A DNA stretch of 64,000 nt from positions 4,344,001-4,408,000 of the forward strand of contig NZ_CP115960.1 of NCBI RefSeq assembly GCF_027941955.1. Reading direction: 5' to 3'. Shown in pieces: positions 9,766-19,879 of the stretch. Position numbers and translations under genes: made by a program. This stretch comes from Sphingomonas sp. 7/4-4. Lineage in GTDB: Bacteria; Pseudomonadota; Alphaproteobacteria; Sphingomonadales; Sphingomonadaceae. Position 1 is the stretch's first letter. The number at the start of each line of letters is the position of its first letter. The notes below the pieces were generated by a model. That model was not told the origin of the DNA. It ran no database searches and saw nothing but the letters and a program-made list of their open reading frames with translations.

Positions 9766-9967
9766 ATGGGGATCAAGCGGTTCGAGTTGAGCGAAGCGCA
9801 GTGGCGTTGGATCGAGCAGGTGCTGCCAGGCAAGGCCACGGATCCAGGCCCGGAGGGCAGGTGATAACCGTTTGTTCGTGCGCAACAGGTATATCCACCA
9901 CGTGCTGGATCTGCTCGGTGAGCCGTTCCACATGTTATGCTCGACGAATTTCTCGAAGCAGCTATAA
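9766..9967 (+). pseudogene. IS5-family transposase N-terminal remnant
   Basis: Starts with an ATG and reads KRFELSEAQWRWIEQVLPGK, the N-terminus of IS5-family transposases, then after one frameshift GDNRLFVRN. The following residues no longer match and a stop comes at 9965. The DDE catalytic region is absent. Together with the IS3 fragment just upstream it forms a small graveyard of insertion sequences beside the beta-helix gene. Confidence 0.6.
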
Positions 9968-10020
9968 GAAACTTGGCATGCTGTGTCGCATCAATAAGCG
10001 AAAACCCGAAATTGATCGGC

Positions 10021-11686
10021 TTACGCCGGGAAAACCATTCTATTGACGAAATTGATCGCCGATTGCCGATTTTCAAAGGTGAGAAGTGCTAGTCCACCGA
10101 CCCGGATTTCGCTGCGTCCGCTGTTGACGCTGTGCAACAGGCCAATTTGTTGTATGTTCTGCCCAGGAACTTCGACCACACTTGCCAACATCTGCCAATC
10201 GCTGTCGAGCAAAGTTGCCGTGCCCGAAGCCCCTCTGCTTCCGTTCAATTGGAGATGAACTGGAGATCCCGACATCAATCTAGCAATGTACAATATCACG
10301 ATCCAGCTGGATCCGGGAATATTGAGAAGCGGCTCAGGCCAGAGCTGCTGCTCTGCCTGAACCGTAATCTGCTGTGATCTTGTGACACCCGGTAACGCGG
10401 CGTCACCGTCCACTGCGCGGCTGATCTGCGGCACGGTCCCGGTAAATGGTCGAGTGGTGGAACCGTCCCAAAGTTGAAGAACATGTTCTCGCGCTAATGG
10501 AGCCCGTGCGGTCGGAAGAGGCATGCGAAACCAAGGCGTACGGAGCCCCTGTGCACCGGTTGGTCCAAATATACTTCGACACAAGCCAGGGTGAGATCCC
10601 TGTAACAGCCGTGCTTCCCAGTGAAATAATTGCGAACTGCTGTCCATATCCACAGTGTTCAGAGAATCTAGGCTGCACCCTCGAGTGGAGACTTGGGTTC
10701 CACGTAGCACCATATTGCCTACAGGTGTGTCTTCAAAAATAATCGGGGAGCTGCAGTTTGAGGCATGGAGGAACGAGGCGCGCGGGTGCCTTACCCCTCC
10801 ACCTCGATATCTTGGCCTTGTGCGGTACTTTCGTTCCAGGTGCGGGCAACACGGATGCAAGGTGTACTATCGGCACCGTCGAATCCGCGAATATAGAAGG
10901 GGAATCCGGGGGCATTCTCTATTACGCAATCTTCGAAATCGATCTGACCGCCCGGTGCGTTGGTTGAATCTATATAAAACATCGCCTTGCGAAAGCCGAT
11001 GAAGCGAGAGCGGCGCATTTTCACCACTCCACCATGCATTGGATCTCCGGGCGCTTGGTTGCTTCGCGTCCAGAGGTGATAGTCGGCATCAGCGAACGTG
11101 CAGTCATCGACTACGAGGCCGATGTTGCCATAGGGCCTGGCTATCGATGTGCTGAGGCCCGACCAGCCCACGCGCTGGAAAATCGTTCTGCCTACGTATT
11201 CGTCCAACCGCTTGTAGGCTTCTTCACCACACGTAAAGCCAACGCCGGAAGACTCATCTGTCCCGGAGATCGACAGATCGGAAATCTGTACTGCATCCCA
11301 ACTGGCGTCGGCATAGAGCGCTCGTAGAACGGGTTGCGAGGTGGCGGGCCGCAACGTGGTGACGCCACGTCCGGCGCCCCGCAGATGCACCAGGCGCGAA
11401 TTGAGCCGAAGGTTGAGCCGATAGATGCCTGGCGGAAAATACAGCGTTCCGCCCCTTGCGCTGCCAGCGCCCCATAGGCGCTCTGTATAGCTACGGTGTC
11501 GTCAGTGACGCCATTGCCGACGGCGCCTCGCGCGCGTACGTTGAGGTCAGGGTTTCCAACACACTGAGCGGCCGAGACTTCTCCATTCCAGGTCGCGCCG
11601 ACTGCCGCCAGCGCACCGCCGAACAGCGCCTGGCGTCGAGTGGGGTTGAGGCGGGCCGCCTGGCCTTGTTCATGGAGCATCTGCAT
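10021..11686 (-). CDS. Tat-exported right-handed beta-helix (pectate-lyase-3-like) protein, two frameshifts
   Basis: Three minus-strand frames join when one G is added to each four-G run at 11452-11455 and 10794-10797, giving about 555 residues. The N-terminus has a twin-arginine motif (NPTRRQALFGG) and hydrophobic stretch, so the product is probably exported folded. Then comes NVRARGAVGNGVTDDTVAIQ, the hallmark of the pectate_lyase_3 superfamily, followed by beta-helix-like repeats. Such proteins near polysaccharide clusters are often lyases or depolymerases of the product; catalytic residues could not be assigned. The 3' half looks clearly less GC-rich than its surroundings and IS remnants lie next to it, which suggests transfer. 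Confidence 0.7.
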
Positions 11687-11918
11687 CTCGTCCTGTTTTG
11701 CCTCAGGACGGATAGCCGTCGTGAGCGCCTTATAAAGCCTTGTATCCCGACACCTGCGCCGGGCATGATAGGTCACACGGCGCGCGAGGAACTCGGCTAC
11801 GCTGCCGTCCGCTGGCCGGTGAGCGACTTGGCTTAACGGTTTGCCGGGGAGGTTGTCGCCTGCTTGTTCGACATGTCGATGGGCACACGCGACCAGCCGG
11901 CGCGGCGAGCACCTGATC

Positions 11919-13900
11919 TTAGCCGTGTTCCGCAATTTTGCGCGGCACTTGTGCGAGCGGCGAGAGATGGTCAACGAGCCCGGAGCTGGGCTTGAACCCA
12001 TCAACGGTTCTTTGCAGTAGCTCTCGGGCGCGCGCAGGATCGCTGGCATTGACGCTGTCGCGAAGCGCCTCAAGGTGCCTTGCGAGTTGGCTCTGCGGAA
12101 GAAATTCCTCCGTGGCTTTGCGGATGCGAGGGTGCGCGGTTTCGATGGGAGCGTCTGCAATTAGCAGTTCCTCGTATAGCTTTTCTCCCGGACGAAGGCC
12201 GATGATTTTCAGTTCGATATCGCCAAAGAGGTCGTTCTTGTCCCGAACGGTCAAACCGGAAAGTTCGATCATGTTGCGTGCCAAGTCCACGATTTTCACC
12301 GGTTCGCCCATGTCCAAAACGAATACGTCGCCGCCCGTGGCCATGGCTCCCGCCTGAATTACCAACTGCGCGGCCTCGGGAATGGTCATGAAGAAGCGCG
12401 TAATGCGCTCGTCGGTGATCGTAACGGGGCCGCCGCTCAAAATCTGTTGGCGGAACACTGGGACGACGGATCCCGACGAGCCCAGTACATTACCAAACCG
12501 GACCATGGACAAGCAGGTGGCTGAGTTGCTTTCGTTCGCCATCGCCTGGACGACCATCTCGGCAAGCCGCTTCGTCGCACCCATGATGTTTGTCGGCCGC
12601 ACAGCCTTGTCGGTACTGACCAGAACAAAATGCGGAACCTTGTTGCGGACGCATTCGCGCGCAACGACCATGGTGCCGAATACGTTATTCTGAATTCCCT
12701 GAAGTAGATTATGCTCGACCAGCGGCACGTGCTTGTACGCTGCGGCATGGTAGACGCGACTGGGCTGCCAATATGAGATTATGTTCGCGATGCGTTGTTC
12801 ATCCTGAACCGATCCGAGCAGCGGTACGAGTTGGGTGGTCCGTTCCCGCCCCGCTATCTGTTGATTGGTCAGAAATAGTTCTAGCTCGCGATGGATCGAG
12901 TAGAGCCCGAATTCGCTATGGTCGAGCAGAAGCAGTGCCTGTGGGCACCCGACAAGGATCTGTCTGCATAGCTCGGAGCCGATCGAACCTCCGGCGCCAG
13001 TCACCAGAATGACCTTATCTTGTATATGCTGCTCGATCACCGAGCGGTCTGGCAGAACGGGCTCGCGGCCGAGCAAGTCCTCGATTTCGAGTTCTTTCAA
13101 ATTCGCCGTTCCCAGATCGCTCAGCGCAAAATCCATGAGATCGGGCAATGTTCTCACATTCACGCGCGCCGAGCGCACGGCTGCAATAATCTCGTTTCGA
13201 CGGCGCTGTGTGGCCGAGGGAATCGCCAACAGTACTTCATCGATCGCCATCTGCCGGAGCAGCGCTGCCACCCCTGAGGGGAATGTACGCGAATTCCGTT
13301 AATCGACGCGCCTTGCAACTCCCGATTATCGTCCAGGAAGCCCATTACGCGCATTTCGCGGCGGCTGGTGATCGCGGCCGCCAGTTGCCGGCCCGAAACG
13401 CCAGCACCATAGATCAATACCCTCGGGACCGCCGCCTTGCCGCGTGAGTTCAGCGCTCCATGCAGGACCGCCCGCGCACCGATGCGCACCAGCGCCATGA
13501 AAATGAACAGCAGCGCCGGTTGGATAATGCCGATCGTTCGCGGGACGCCCGGAATGCTCCAAACGGTGAAAACCACGGAATAAGCTAGCGCGTACAGGAG
13601 AAGCGGAGCCACTAGGTGATTCGCCGACGCACTTTCGGCGTAGCGGAACATGGGACGGTATACGCCCATAAGGATGAAAATCGGGATGGCGAGGACCAAA
13701 GATCCTGCAACGGCATATATGGCTTCGCCCGATAGGGGCGTCCATTCATTAAGCCGAACAAAATATGCGATCCATACAGCGATGCTGCTCAGGCACGCAT
13801 CAACGACCACTTGAGTTAACTGCTTCACCAATCTTGGCAATCTTACAAGCCGGTGAGCTATATCGTGAAAATTCATCAGCGCTTTCTCATCCACGTTCAT
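11919..13900 (-). CDS. Membrane FlaA1/WbpM-type NDP-sugar 4,6-dehydratase (one frameshift)
   Basis: Two frames join with one extra G at 13271-13274 to give about 660 residues. The N-terminal ~150 residues contain four membrane spans (VVVDACLSSIAVWIAYF onward). A nucleotide-binding domain with YGAGVSGRQLA follows, then a second Rossmann fold (TGAGGSIGSEL) with STDKAVRPTNIMGATK. A Met stands where most SDRs have catalytic Tyr, as in WbpM-type UDP-GlcNAc C6-dehydratases. It should make UDP-4-keto-6-deoxy-GlcNAc. Divergent from the phosphosugar transferase by 61 bases. Start taken at the ATG of MNVDEK; an ATG at 13876 is an alternative. Confidence 0.85.
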
Positions 13901-13961
13901 CGTGGCGTTGGATCGATGACGGCATAGCCCTGGGCGGCTTGATTGGCCAGCGCATCGCCTT

Positions 13962-14567
13962 ATGGCACGGCGCATGCCCAACCAACTTGATTCTCGCTAT
14001 GGCAAACGGCTTTTCGATGTCACGCTGGCGCTTGCGCTGGCAGTTCCAGCCATCGTCCTGTGTGCGCCCATGGCCATATTGATTTGGCTGGACGATCGCG
14101 CCAATCCGCTCTTTATCCAACGCCGGCTTGGGCGTGACGGGCGCGTGTTCCAATTGGTCAAGTTGCGGACCATGCGGACGGGCACAGGCGACCGCCCATC
14201 GCATGAGGCGCTCGCGAACAGCATCACACCGCTTGGGCAGTGGCTGCGCCGCACGAAAGTCGATGAATTGCCTCAACTTTGGAATGTTCTACGTGGTGAG
14301 ATGAGTTTTGTCGGCCCTCGTCCCGGCCTGCCAAGCCAGATCGAGCTGGCGCAAAGCCGGAAGCGATATGGCGTTCATCGCCTGCTTCCCGGCATTACCG
14401 GCGTTTCCCAGGTGCGGGGACTGGATATGTCGACACCCGAATTGCTTGCGGAGATAGACGCAACCTATATCGGCACCTGGTCGCTCCGGCGGGATCTGGC
14501 TTTGCTTGTGCAAACTGCGCGCGGAGGAGGGCAAGGGGACGCGGCAGCCCGCCGAATAGACCGCTAG
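13962..14567 (+). CDS. Initiating polyprenyl-phosphate sugar-1-phosphate transferase (PglC/WcaJ C-terminal type)
   Basis: 201 residues. A single N-terminal membrane re-entrant helix (KRLFDVTLALALAVPAIV) is followed by the family block FQLVKLRTMR, RRTKVDELPQL, WNVLRGEMSFVGPRPG. This is the minimal monotopic phosphoglycosyl transferase that puts the first sugar phosphate on undecaprenyl phosphate at the inner membrane. It is flanked by the FlaA1-type dehydratase and an SDR, so the first sugar may be a UDP-GlcNAc-derived 6-deoxy sugar. Its stop TAG overlaps the stop of the convergent SDR in CTAG. An in-frame ATG at 13974 is an alternative start. Confidence 0.88.
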   Translation: MARRMPNQLDSRYGKRLFDVTLALALAVPAIVLCAPMAILIWLDDRANPLFIQRRLGRDGRVFQLVKLRTMRTGTGDRPSHEALANSITPLGQWLRRTKVDELPQLWNVLRGEMSFVGPRPGLPSQIELAQSRKRYGVHRLLPGITGVSQVRGLDMSTPELLAEIDATYIGTWSLRRDLALLVQTARGGGQGDAAARRIDR

Positions 14568-15385
14568 AGACGCCCGTCCCAACCCGTCGCGCGGGTAAGC
14601 GCCTCGCGTTCCTCGCTGATTTGCTTGGCGGACACCGCACCGGGAATCAGATGATCAATGCCCGGCACCGCAATCAGGTGCGTACGACCGGTATTTGTGA
14701 GGCGCGCCAAAGCGGAGAGGCTGCCACCGCGCGCGCTGGATGGGTAGTAGATATGGCCTTGCATCGCGGCGAAGCGATTCTGATCCAGCGAAAGAATCGC
14801 GAGACACAGCTCACCAAGGTCGTCCAGGCCGAGAAAGCGACGTGGGGCCTTTGCGAGCGCGAACGGCAGAGGAATTCCGGCACGCGCGGCTCGGGCGATG
14901 TGCCCAACGGAGCCTTTTGCACCGGCCCCATATAACGGCGGCAGGCGCAGTATCGCAGCCGGCAGGCCCGGATCGGGTGCCAACGCCACAGCCTCCATCC
15001 GGCGCTTTGACAGGCCATAGAAATCGCGCGCCGATGGTTCGCGCCCAGCATAGACCGAACTCATCGCGACGAGGCGGCTGAGGTTTAGCTGCCCGGCGGC
15101 GATGCGGATGGCGTGCATGGCCTCCGACGCGGCGTCAACATTCGCTTCGGTGTAACTCTTGCGATCAGCGCGATCGGCGAAATGCAGCACGGCGTCGCAG
15201 CCGCGCAGCGCTCGGGCGAAGGCGGTCGCGTCGCTGAAATCCGGGACGCTACGGACTGGAAAACCATCGAACTCCTCGATGTCTCGACGGCTAATGCCCA
15301 CGATCTCGTGGTTTGCGTGCCGCAACCGGCGGCTGACGGCCCCGCCAGCGAGGCCTGTGATCCCTGTTATCGCGACGACGCACAT
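14564..15385 (-). CDS. SDR family NAD-dependent epimerase/reductase
   Basis: 273 residues from the ATG at 15385, which is preceded by AAGGG about 9 bases away and begins VVAITGITGLAGG, the dinucleotide-binding turn. The frame extends 13 codons further upstream. Catalytic YGLSK is present, with Ser in AMSSVYAG. By context with the 4,6-dehydratase and initiating transferase it could be the 4-ketoreductase that makes UDP-QuiNAc or UDP-FucNAc, as in the WbpM/WbpV pair. The sequence alone only shows the SDR class. Confidence 0.75.
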   Translation of the reverse strand: MCVVAITGITGLAGGAVSRRLRHANHEIVGISRRDIEEFDGFPVRSVPDFSDATAFARALRGCDAVLHFADRADRKSYTEANVDAASEAMHAIRIAAGQLNLSRLVAMSSVYAGREPSARDFYGLSKRRMEAVALAPDPGLPAAILRLPPLYGAGAKGSVGHIARAARAGIPLPFALAKAPRRFLGLDDLGELCLAILSLDQNRFAAMQGHIYYPSSARGGSLSALARLTNTGRTHLIAVPGIDHLIPGAVSAKQISEEREALTRATGWDGRL

Positions 15386-15552
15386 GCCGGCACCCTTAGG
15401 GACGGTGTGATTGCGCGGCAACATGGTGACGCTGAGATCGAGCGCGCCTCCTCTGCGATCCTCGAACTTTCACGCGGTCGCCACGACCAGAGGCACTCAG
15501 CGTTGACCGAAGCCATCTCGGCTTGATCCGAAGTCGTCCTGATGCCTCGCCC

Positions 15553-16297
15553 CTACCATCGGAGCTGCAGCAGCTTGAGCGGAAATCGCATCTGCACGGC
15601 CAGCAATGCCATGGGCTGTCCCATGGCGCGCAAGCTACGGGCCAACTCGGAGCTGATCCGGAGCTTCGCCTTGATGCCGTCGGTCGACACACCGCCTATC
15701 CGGAAGCTCGAGATTATCTCCGGCAACAACGCGAACGTGCTGCGTCGTTCAAGCAGCGTGCGGGCGATGATATCGAAATCGCCTGCAATCCTGAAGCTTG
15801 TGTCAAAGCCGCCGAGCTCAAGCAAAACATCGCGCCGTACGAACATAGACGGGTGGGGTGGCATCACACCGAAACGCAGCAGTATCCGATGGAAACGACG
15901 GGACGAGTAGACTCGCCCGGCGGGCGTCACCCCATCCAGGCGTACGAATTTGACATCGGCAAAGATGCAGTCCGCATTTGTTTCGGCGATCCGCGCGGCA
16001 GCCAGTGCGAGGGCGTCGGGACGAGAAAAAGTCGTCCGAATTGAGAAACAGAACATAGTCGCCTTGGGCCATATGGAGGCCTTTGTTCATTGCATCGTAC
16101 AGCCCGCCGTCAGGCTCGCTGTTCCAGCGGAGCCGGCTATGTTGGTTGCTGCGCACGACATCCAGCGTTCCATCCTTGGAAGCGCCATCAATGATGATAT
16201 GCTCGTAATCCTCGAACTGCTGCGATCGCACTGAAGTAAGTGTATCACCTATAGTAGATTCTGAGTTCAGCGCGACAGTAACAACCGAGAAAAGCAT
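15553..16297 (-). CDS. Family 2 glycosyltransferase, WcaE-like (frameshift)
   Basis: The N-terminal frame has FSVVTVALNSE, IIIDGASKDGT and the acceptor-site motif FLNSDD. The second frame continues RPDALALAAARI through HPSMFVRRDVLLELGGFD. Removing one T from the five-base run (plus-strand A at 16026-16030) restores the usual spacing after NSDD and yields about 247 residues. The fold is a GT-A transferase using a nucleotide sugar at the cytoplasmic membrane face; it resembles the colanic acid WcaE group. It is transcribed away from the next operon, with a 248-base intergenic region that should hold both promoters. Confidence 0.8.
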
Positions 16298-16545
16298 GGT
16301 AATGGCTACCTTTGAAGCATAGGTGCACTACGGGTTATGCACGGCAAGCACACAGGTGTTAGCCGGAGCGACGATTTCTGTCGAGCCGATGCTGCCCCGT
16401 CAGCCCCGGAGGGTGGGTTGGTAGCGCGATTCTGCGCGACCGGCTGCGTATAGCTTGCCTAGCGGCCGTCAACGATGATACCGGGTCGCCGCGGAGGGGC
16501 GGGGCTCCCTTCGCGCTGACGCCATTGGGCGCTTCGCGCGAGCGG

Positions 16546-17921
16546 ATGGCGTCGACTCACTCCCTGTTTCTTCGAGGTTCGCTTCACTTGTCCGAAAATC
16601 CCGTTAGTGTGGTCATCATCGGCCTTGGCTACGTTGGCCTCACTCTCGGCGTGGCGCTCGCCCGCCGGAATATCCGCGTTTTTGGCATCGAGCGCAGGCC
16701 CGAGGTGGTGGAACTGACCAACTCCGGTAAAGCGCATTTTTCGGAAGTCGGACTCGATAGCGCACTCGAGAGCGTGGTCGAGAAGGGCTTGCTTACCGCG
16801 AGCACCTCGACCGCAGGAATTCCGCCTGCCGAATTTTACATCATTACTGTGGGTACGCCGCTGAATCCGGGCACTTTTCGTCCGCGCCTCGACATGATTG
16901 AGGAAGCAAGCCGCGAAGTTGCCGAGCAGCTGCCCGCCGGCGCGACGGTTATCCTCCGTTCGACGGTGCAGATCGGCACGACGCGCAATATCGTTCGCCG
17001 CGTACTCGACGAGAGCGGCAAGGTCTATAATCTCGCCATGTGCCCCGAGCGGACGCTGGAGGGGACGCGCTTCGCGAACTGGCGGTGCTGCCCCAAATCA
17101 TCGGCGGCCTTACAGACCGCGCCGCCGATCGCGCCGCTTCGTTGTTCAGCCGGCTGACTCACACCATCGTCCGCGTCAGCGATCCTGAGACGGCGGAGAT
17201 GATCAAGCTGATAGACAATACGTCGCGCGACGTGCGCTTCGCCTTCGCGAACGAGGTTGCGCGTGCCTGCGATGCGATGGGCATCAACGCGCAGGACGTG
17301 ATCCGCTACGGCAAGCTCGGCTACCCACGCACCGATGTGGCCCTGCCTGGACCCGTGGGCGGCCCCTGTCTGAGTAAGGATCCGCACATCCTGCTGGCCT
17401 CAGTTGCAGGCAGCGGCATCGATCTGGAAATCTCGAGATCCGCACGTCTCGTGAACGAGCGCCAACCGGGAGAGACCGTGACTGCGGTGCTCGAAAAGCT
17501 GTCGGCGCAACGTCAGGACCCCTTCACCGTGGTGGTGGCGGGACTCGCATTTAAGGGCCGCCCCGAAACTGACGATCTGCGCGGCTCGATGACGCTCGAC
17601 ATTCTCGACCAGCTGGTCGCAAGCGGCAAATGCGGTGAACTAAGAGCATTCGACAGGGTGGTCAGTCGCCAGCAAGTAGAGGTGCTTCCTCACAGCATTA
17701 CCTATTACGAGGATATTTATGCGGCTTGTGAGGGCGCTGACCTCCTGCTCATCGCGAATAATCATCCTTATTTCGCCGACCTTGACATAAGCGCGATCTA
17801 CGAGCGCATGCATACCGGGGGTATTGTGTACGACTATTGGAATAGCCTCGGCCAGCAGCCGCCGGAAGTCCTCAGCGATCGATATTTTGCAATCGGCAAT
17901 CTCGTCGGAAAGTTTCAATGA
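16546..17921 (+). CDS. Nucleotide-sugar dehydrogenase, UDP-glucose/GDP-mannose DH family (one frameshift)
   Basis: Dinucleotide fold VVIIGLGYVGLTLG at the N-terminus, then TVGTPLNPG and MCPERTLEG. The frame breaks at the four-G run 17061-17064; with a fifth G it continues DALRELAVLPQIIGG to the end, about 458 residues. The catalytic cysteine lies in GGPCLSKDP, a variant distinct from the SCFPKD of UDP-Glc dehydrogenases, so the substrate may be a UDP-N-acetylhexosamine. TTG at 16588, with GAGG ten bases upstream, is an alternative start. Its stop overlaps the next ATG (ATGA), beginning a same-strand run through 22176. Confidence 0.8.
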
Positions 17922-18895
17922 CAAAAGTAGCGGTTACGGGTGCGGGTGGATTCATCGGCGCATATCTCACGCGGAAACTCGCCGCCCAAGGACATGAAGT
18001 CCTGGCGATCGACAATTTTGTGCGTGGTCGTCCGGCAAGACTGGAAGGTTTGTCCGACCTGGTGACCGTGCTGGATCTCGATGTACGCGATCAAGAGGCG
18101 CTGACGGTAGCGCTGCCCGGGGTCGAAGCGCTCTTCCATCTCGCCGCGGTCAATGGCACCGAGAATTTTTACAAGCGACCCCGGCTCGTCCTCGACGTCG
18201 GTGTGCGCGGCATCCTCGCGGTGGCGGAAGCCTGTATCGACGCAGGTGTTCCCGATCTCGTCGTTGCCTCGTCGGCGGAAGTCTATCAGACGCCGGCGAT
18301 AGTGCCGACGCCGGAGACCATCGATATGGTGATCCCGGATTCGCTCAATCCGCGCTATTCCTATGGCGGGTCCAAACTGATTTCCGAACTCATCGCATTC
18401 AACTATTGCGGCAGCACGCTGCGCAAGGTGCAGGTGTTCCGGCCGCACAACATATATGGCCCTGACATGGGCTGGAAACATGTTATTCCGCAATTGATCG
18501 CCAAGGTGGAAGCGGCGCGCGCCAGCGGCACGAACAGCATCGAGCTGCAGGGCGACGGCAGCGAAACCCGGGCATTCTGCTTCGTTGAGGACGTCGTCAA
18601 CGGTATTCTCAACATGTGGCACGCCGGCGACACAATGAATATCTATCACATCGGCTCGATGGAAGAAGTCACCATCCGCGATCTGGCGAGCCGTATCGCC
18701 GAAGCCATGGGGGCAGATATCACGCTGGTGCCGGGACCGGCAGCGGCGGGCGGAACACCGCGGCGCTGTCCGGACATCGCCAAGCTGAGCGCGCTTGGCT
18801 ACGCGCCGGCGGTTTCCCTCTCGGAAGGGGTACGACGGACAGTGGAATGGTATCTCGCCAATCCTCAACCCGCCGACTCCAATTTACTTCTGTAG
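17918..18895 (+). CDS. SDR family NAD-dependent epimerase/dehydratase
   Basis: 325 residues, no frameshift. The Rossmann motif TGAGGFIGAYL is at the N-terminus, ASSAEVYQ supplies the active-site Ser, and YSYGGSK contains the catalytic Tyr and Lys. The C-terminal sugar-binding part has RPHNIYGPDMGWKHVIPQ. It resembles UDP-sugar epimerases and dehydratases acting on polysaccharide precursors, but the substrate cannot be read from motifs. Coupled to the preceding dehydrogenase by an ATGA overlap, so the two may act in sequence on the same UDP-sugar. Confidence 0.8.
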   Translation: MTKVAVTGAGGFIGAYLTRKLAAQGHEVLAIDNFVRGRPARLEGLSDLVTVLDLDVRDQEALTVALPGVEALFHLAAVNGTENFYKRPRLVLDVGVRGILAVAEACIDAGVPDLVVASSAEVYQTPAIVPTPETIDMVIPDSLNPRYSYGGSKLISELIAFNYCGSTLRKVQVFRPHNIYGPDMGWKHVIPQLIAKVEAARASGTNSIELQGDGSETRAFCFVEDVVNGILNMWHAGDTMNIYHIGSMEEVTIRDLASRIAEAMGADITLVPGPAAAGGTPRRCPDIAKLSALGYAPAVSLSEGVRRTVEWYLANPQPADSNLLL

Positions 18896-18908
18896 GGGCA
18901 GAATCCCG

Positions 18909-19873
18909 GTGTATCAGCTTCAGGGCAAAAGATCTTCGTTGCCGGCCACCGCGGGCTCGTCGGTAGCGCGGTCGTCCGCCGGCTTGCGCGTGAAGGTTGC
19001 GAAGTCATAACGGCGACGCGGGCAGAGGCGGATTTGCGCGACCAGCGCGCGACGCGCCTCTGGATGGAGGCACATCGGCCGGACGCGATCGTTCTCGCCG
19101 CGGCCAAGGTGGGAGGCATTCTGGCCAACGACACCTATCCCGCTGATTTTCTTTATGATAACTTGATGATCGAGGCGAACGTAATCGAGGCGGCGCATCG
19201 ATGCGACGTCGAGAAGCTGCTGTTTCTGGGATCGAGCTGCATCTACCCCAAACACGCGGACCAGCCGATCATGGAGAGTGCCTTGCTGACCGGGCCGCTC
19301 GAGCCGACGAACGAGTGGTATGCAGTCGCGAAGATCGCCGGCATCAAACTGTGTCAGGCCTATCGCCGCCAGCATGGCCGCGACTTCATTTCGGCAATGC
19401 CGACGAACCTGTTCGGTCCCGGAGATAATTTCGACCTTCAGAGCAGCCATGTGCTGCCCGCGCTGATCCGCAAGGCACATGAGGCGAAGCTGACCGAGGC
19501 GAACAAAATTACCGTGTGGGGCACGGGCAGCCCCCGCCGCGAATTCCTGTTTGTGGATGACTGCGCCGACGCTTGCGTCCATCTTCTGCAGCATTATTCG
19601 GACGCCGAGCATGTCAATGTCGGTTCGGGTGAGGACATTTCGATCCTTCATCTCACCCAGCTCGTGTGCGAAGTGGTGGGTTTCAAAGGAGAGATCGTGA
19701 AGGACATCAGCAAGCCCGACGGCACGCCGCGCAAGCTGATGTCCGCCGAAAAGCTTCGTGCGACAGGCTGGGCTCCGTCCATGCCGCTGCGCAAGGGCGT
19801 TGAAGAGACATATCGTTGGTATCTCGAGCATGGCGCTGCCGCTCAGGCACCATCGGCGGCCGCCAGCGTCTGA
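18909..19873 (+). CDS. fcl: GDP-L-fucose synthase (one frameshift)
   Basis: Bifunctional 3,5-epimerase/4-reductase turning GDP-4-keto-6-deoxymannose into GDP-L-fucose. A GTG start at 18909 reads MYQLQGK, then with one extra A in the run 18927-18930 KIFVAGHRGLVGSA, which is the family N-terminus, and continues without further breaks to about 321 residues. Other marks are GSSCIYPK, NEWYAVAK with the catalytic Tyr/Lys, and PTNLFGPGDNFD. The partner GDP-mannose 4,6-dehydratase is not in the window, so the substrate must come from elsewhere. It begins 13 bases after the upstream SDR. Confidence 0.88.
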
Positions 19874-19879
19874 AATCTT

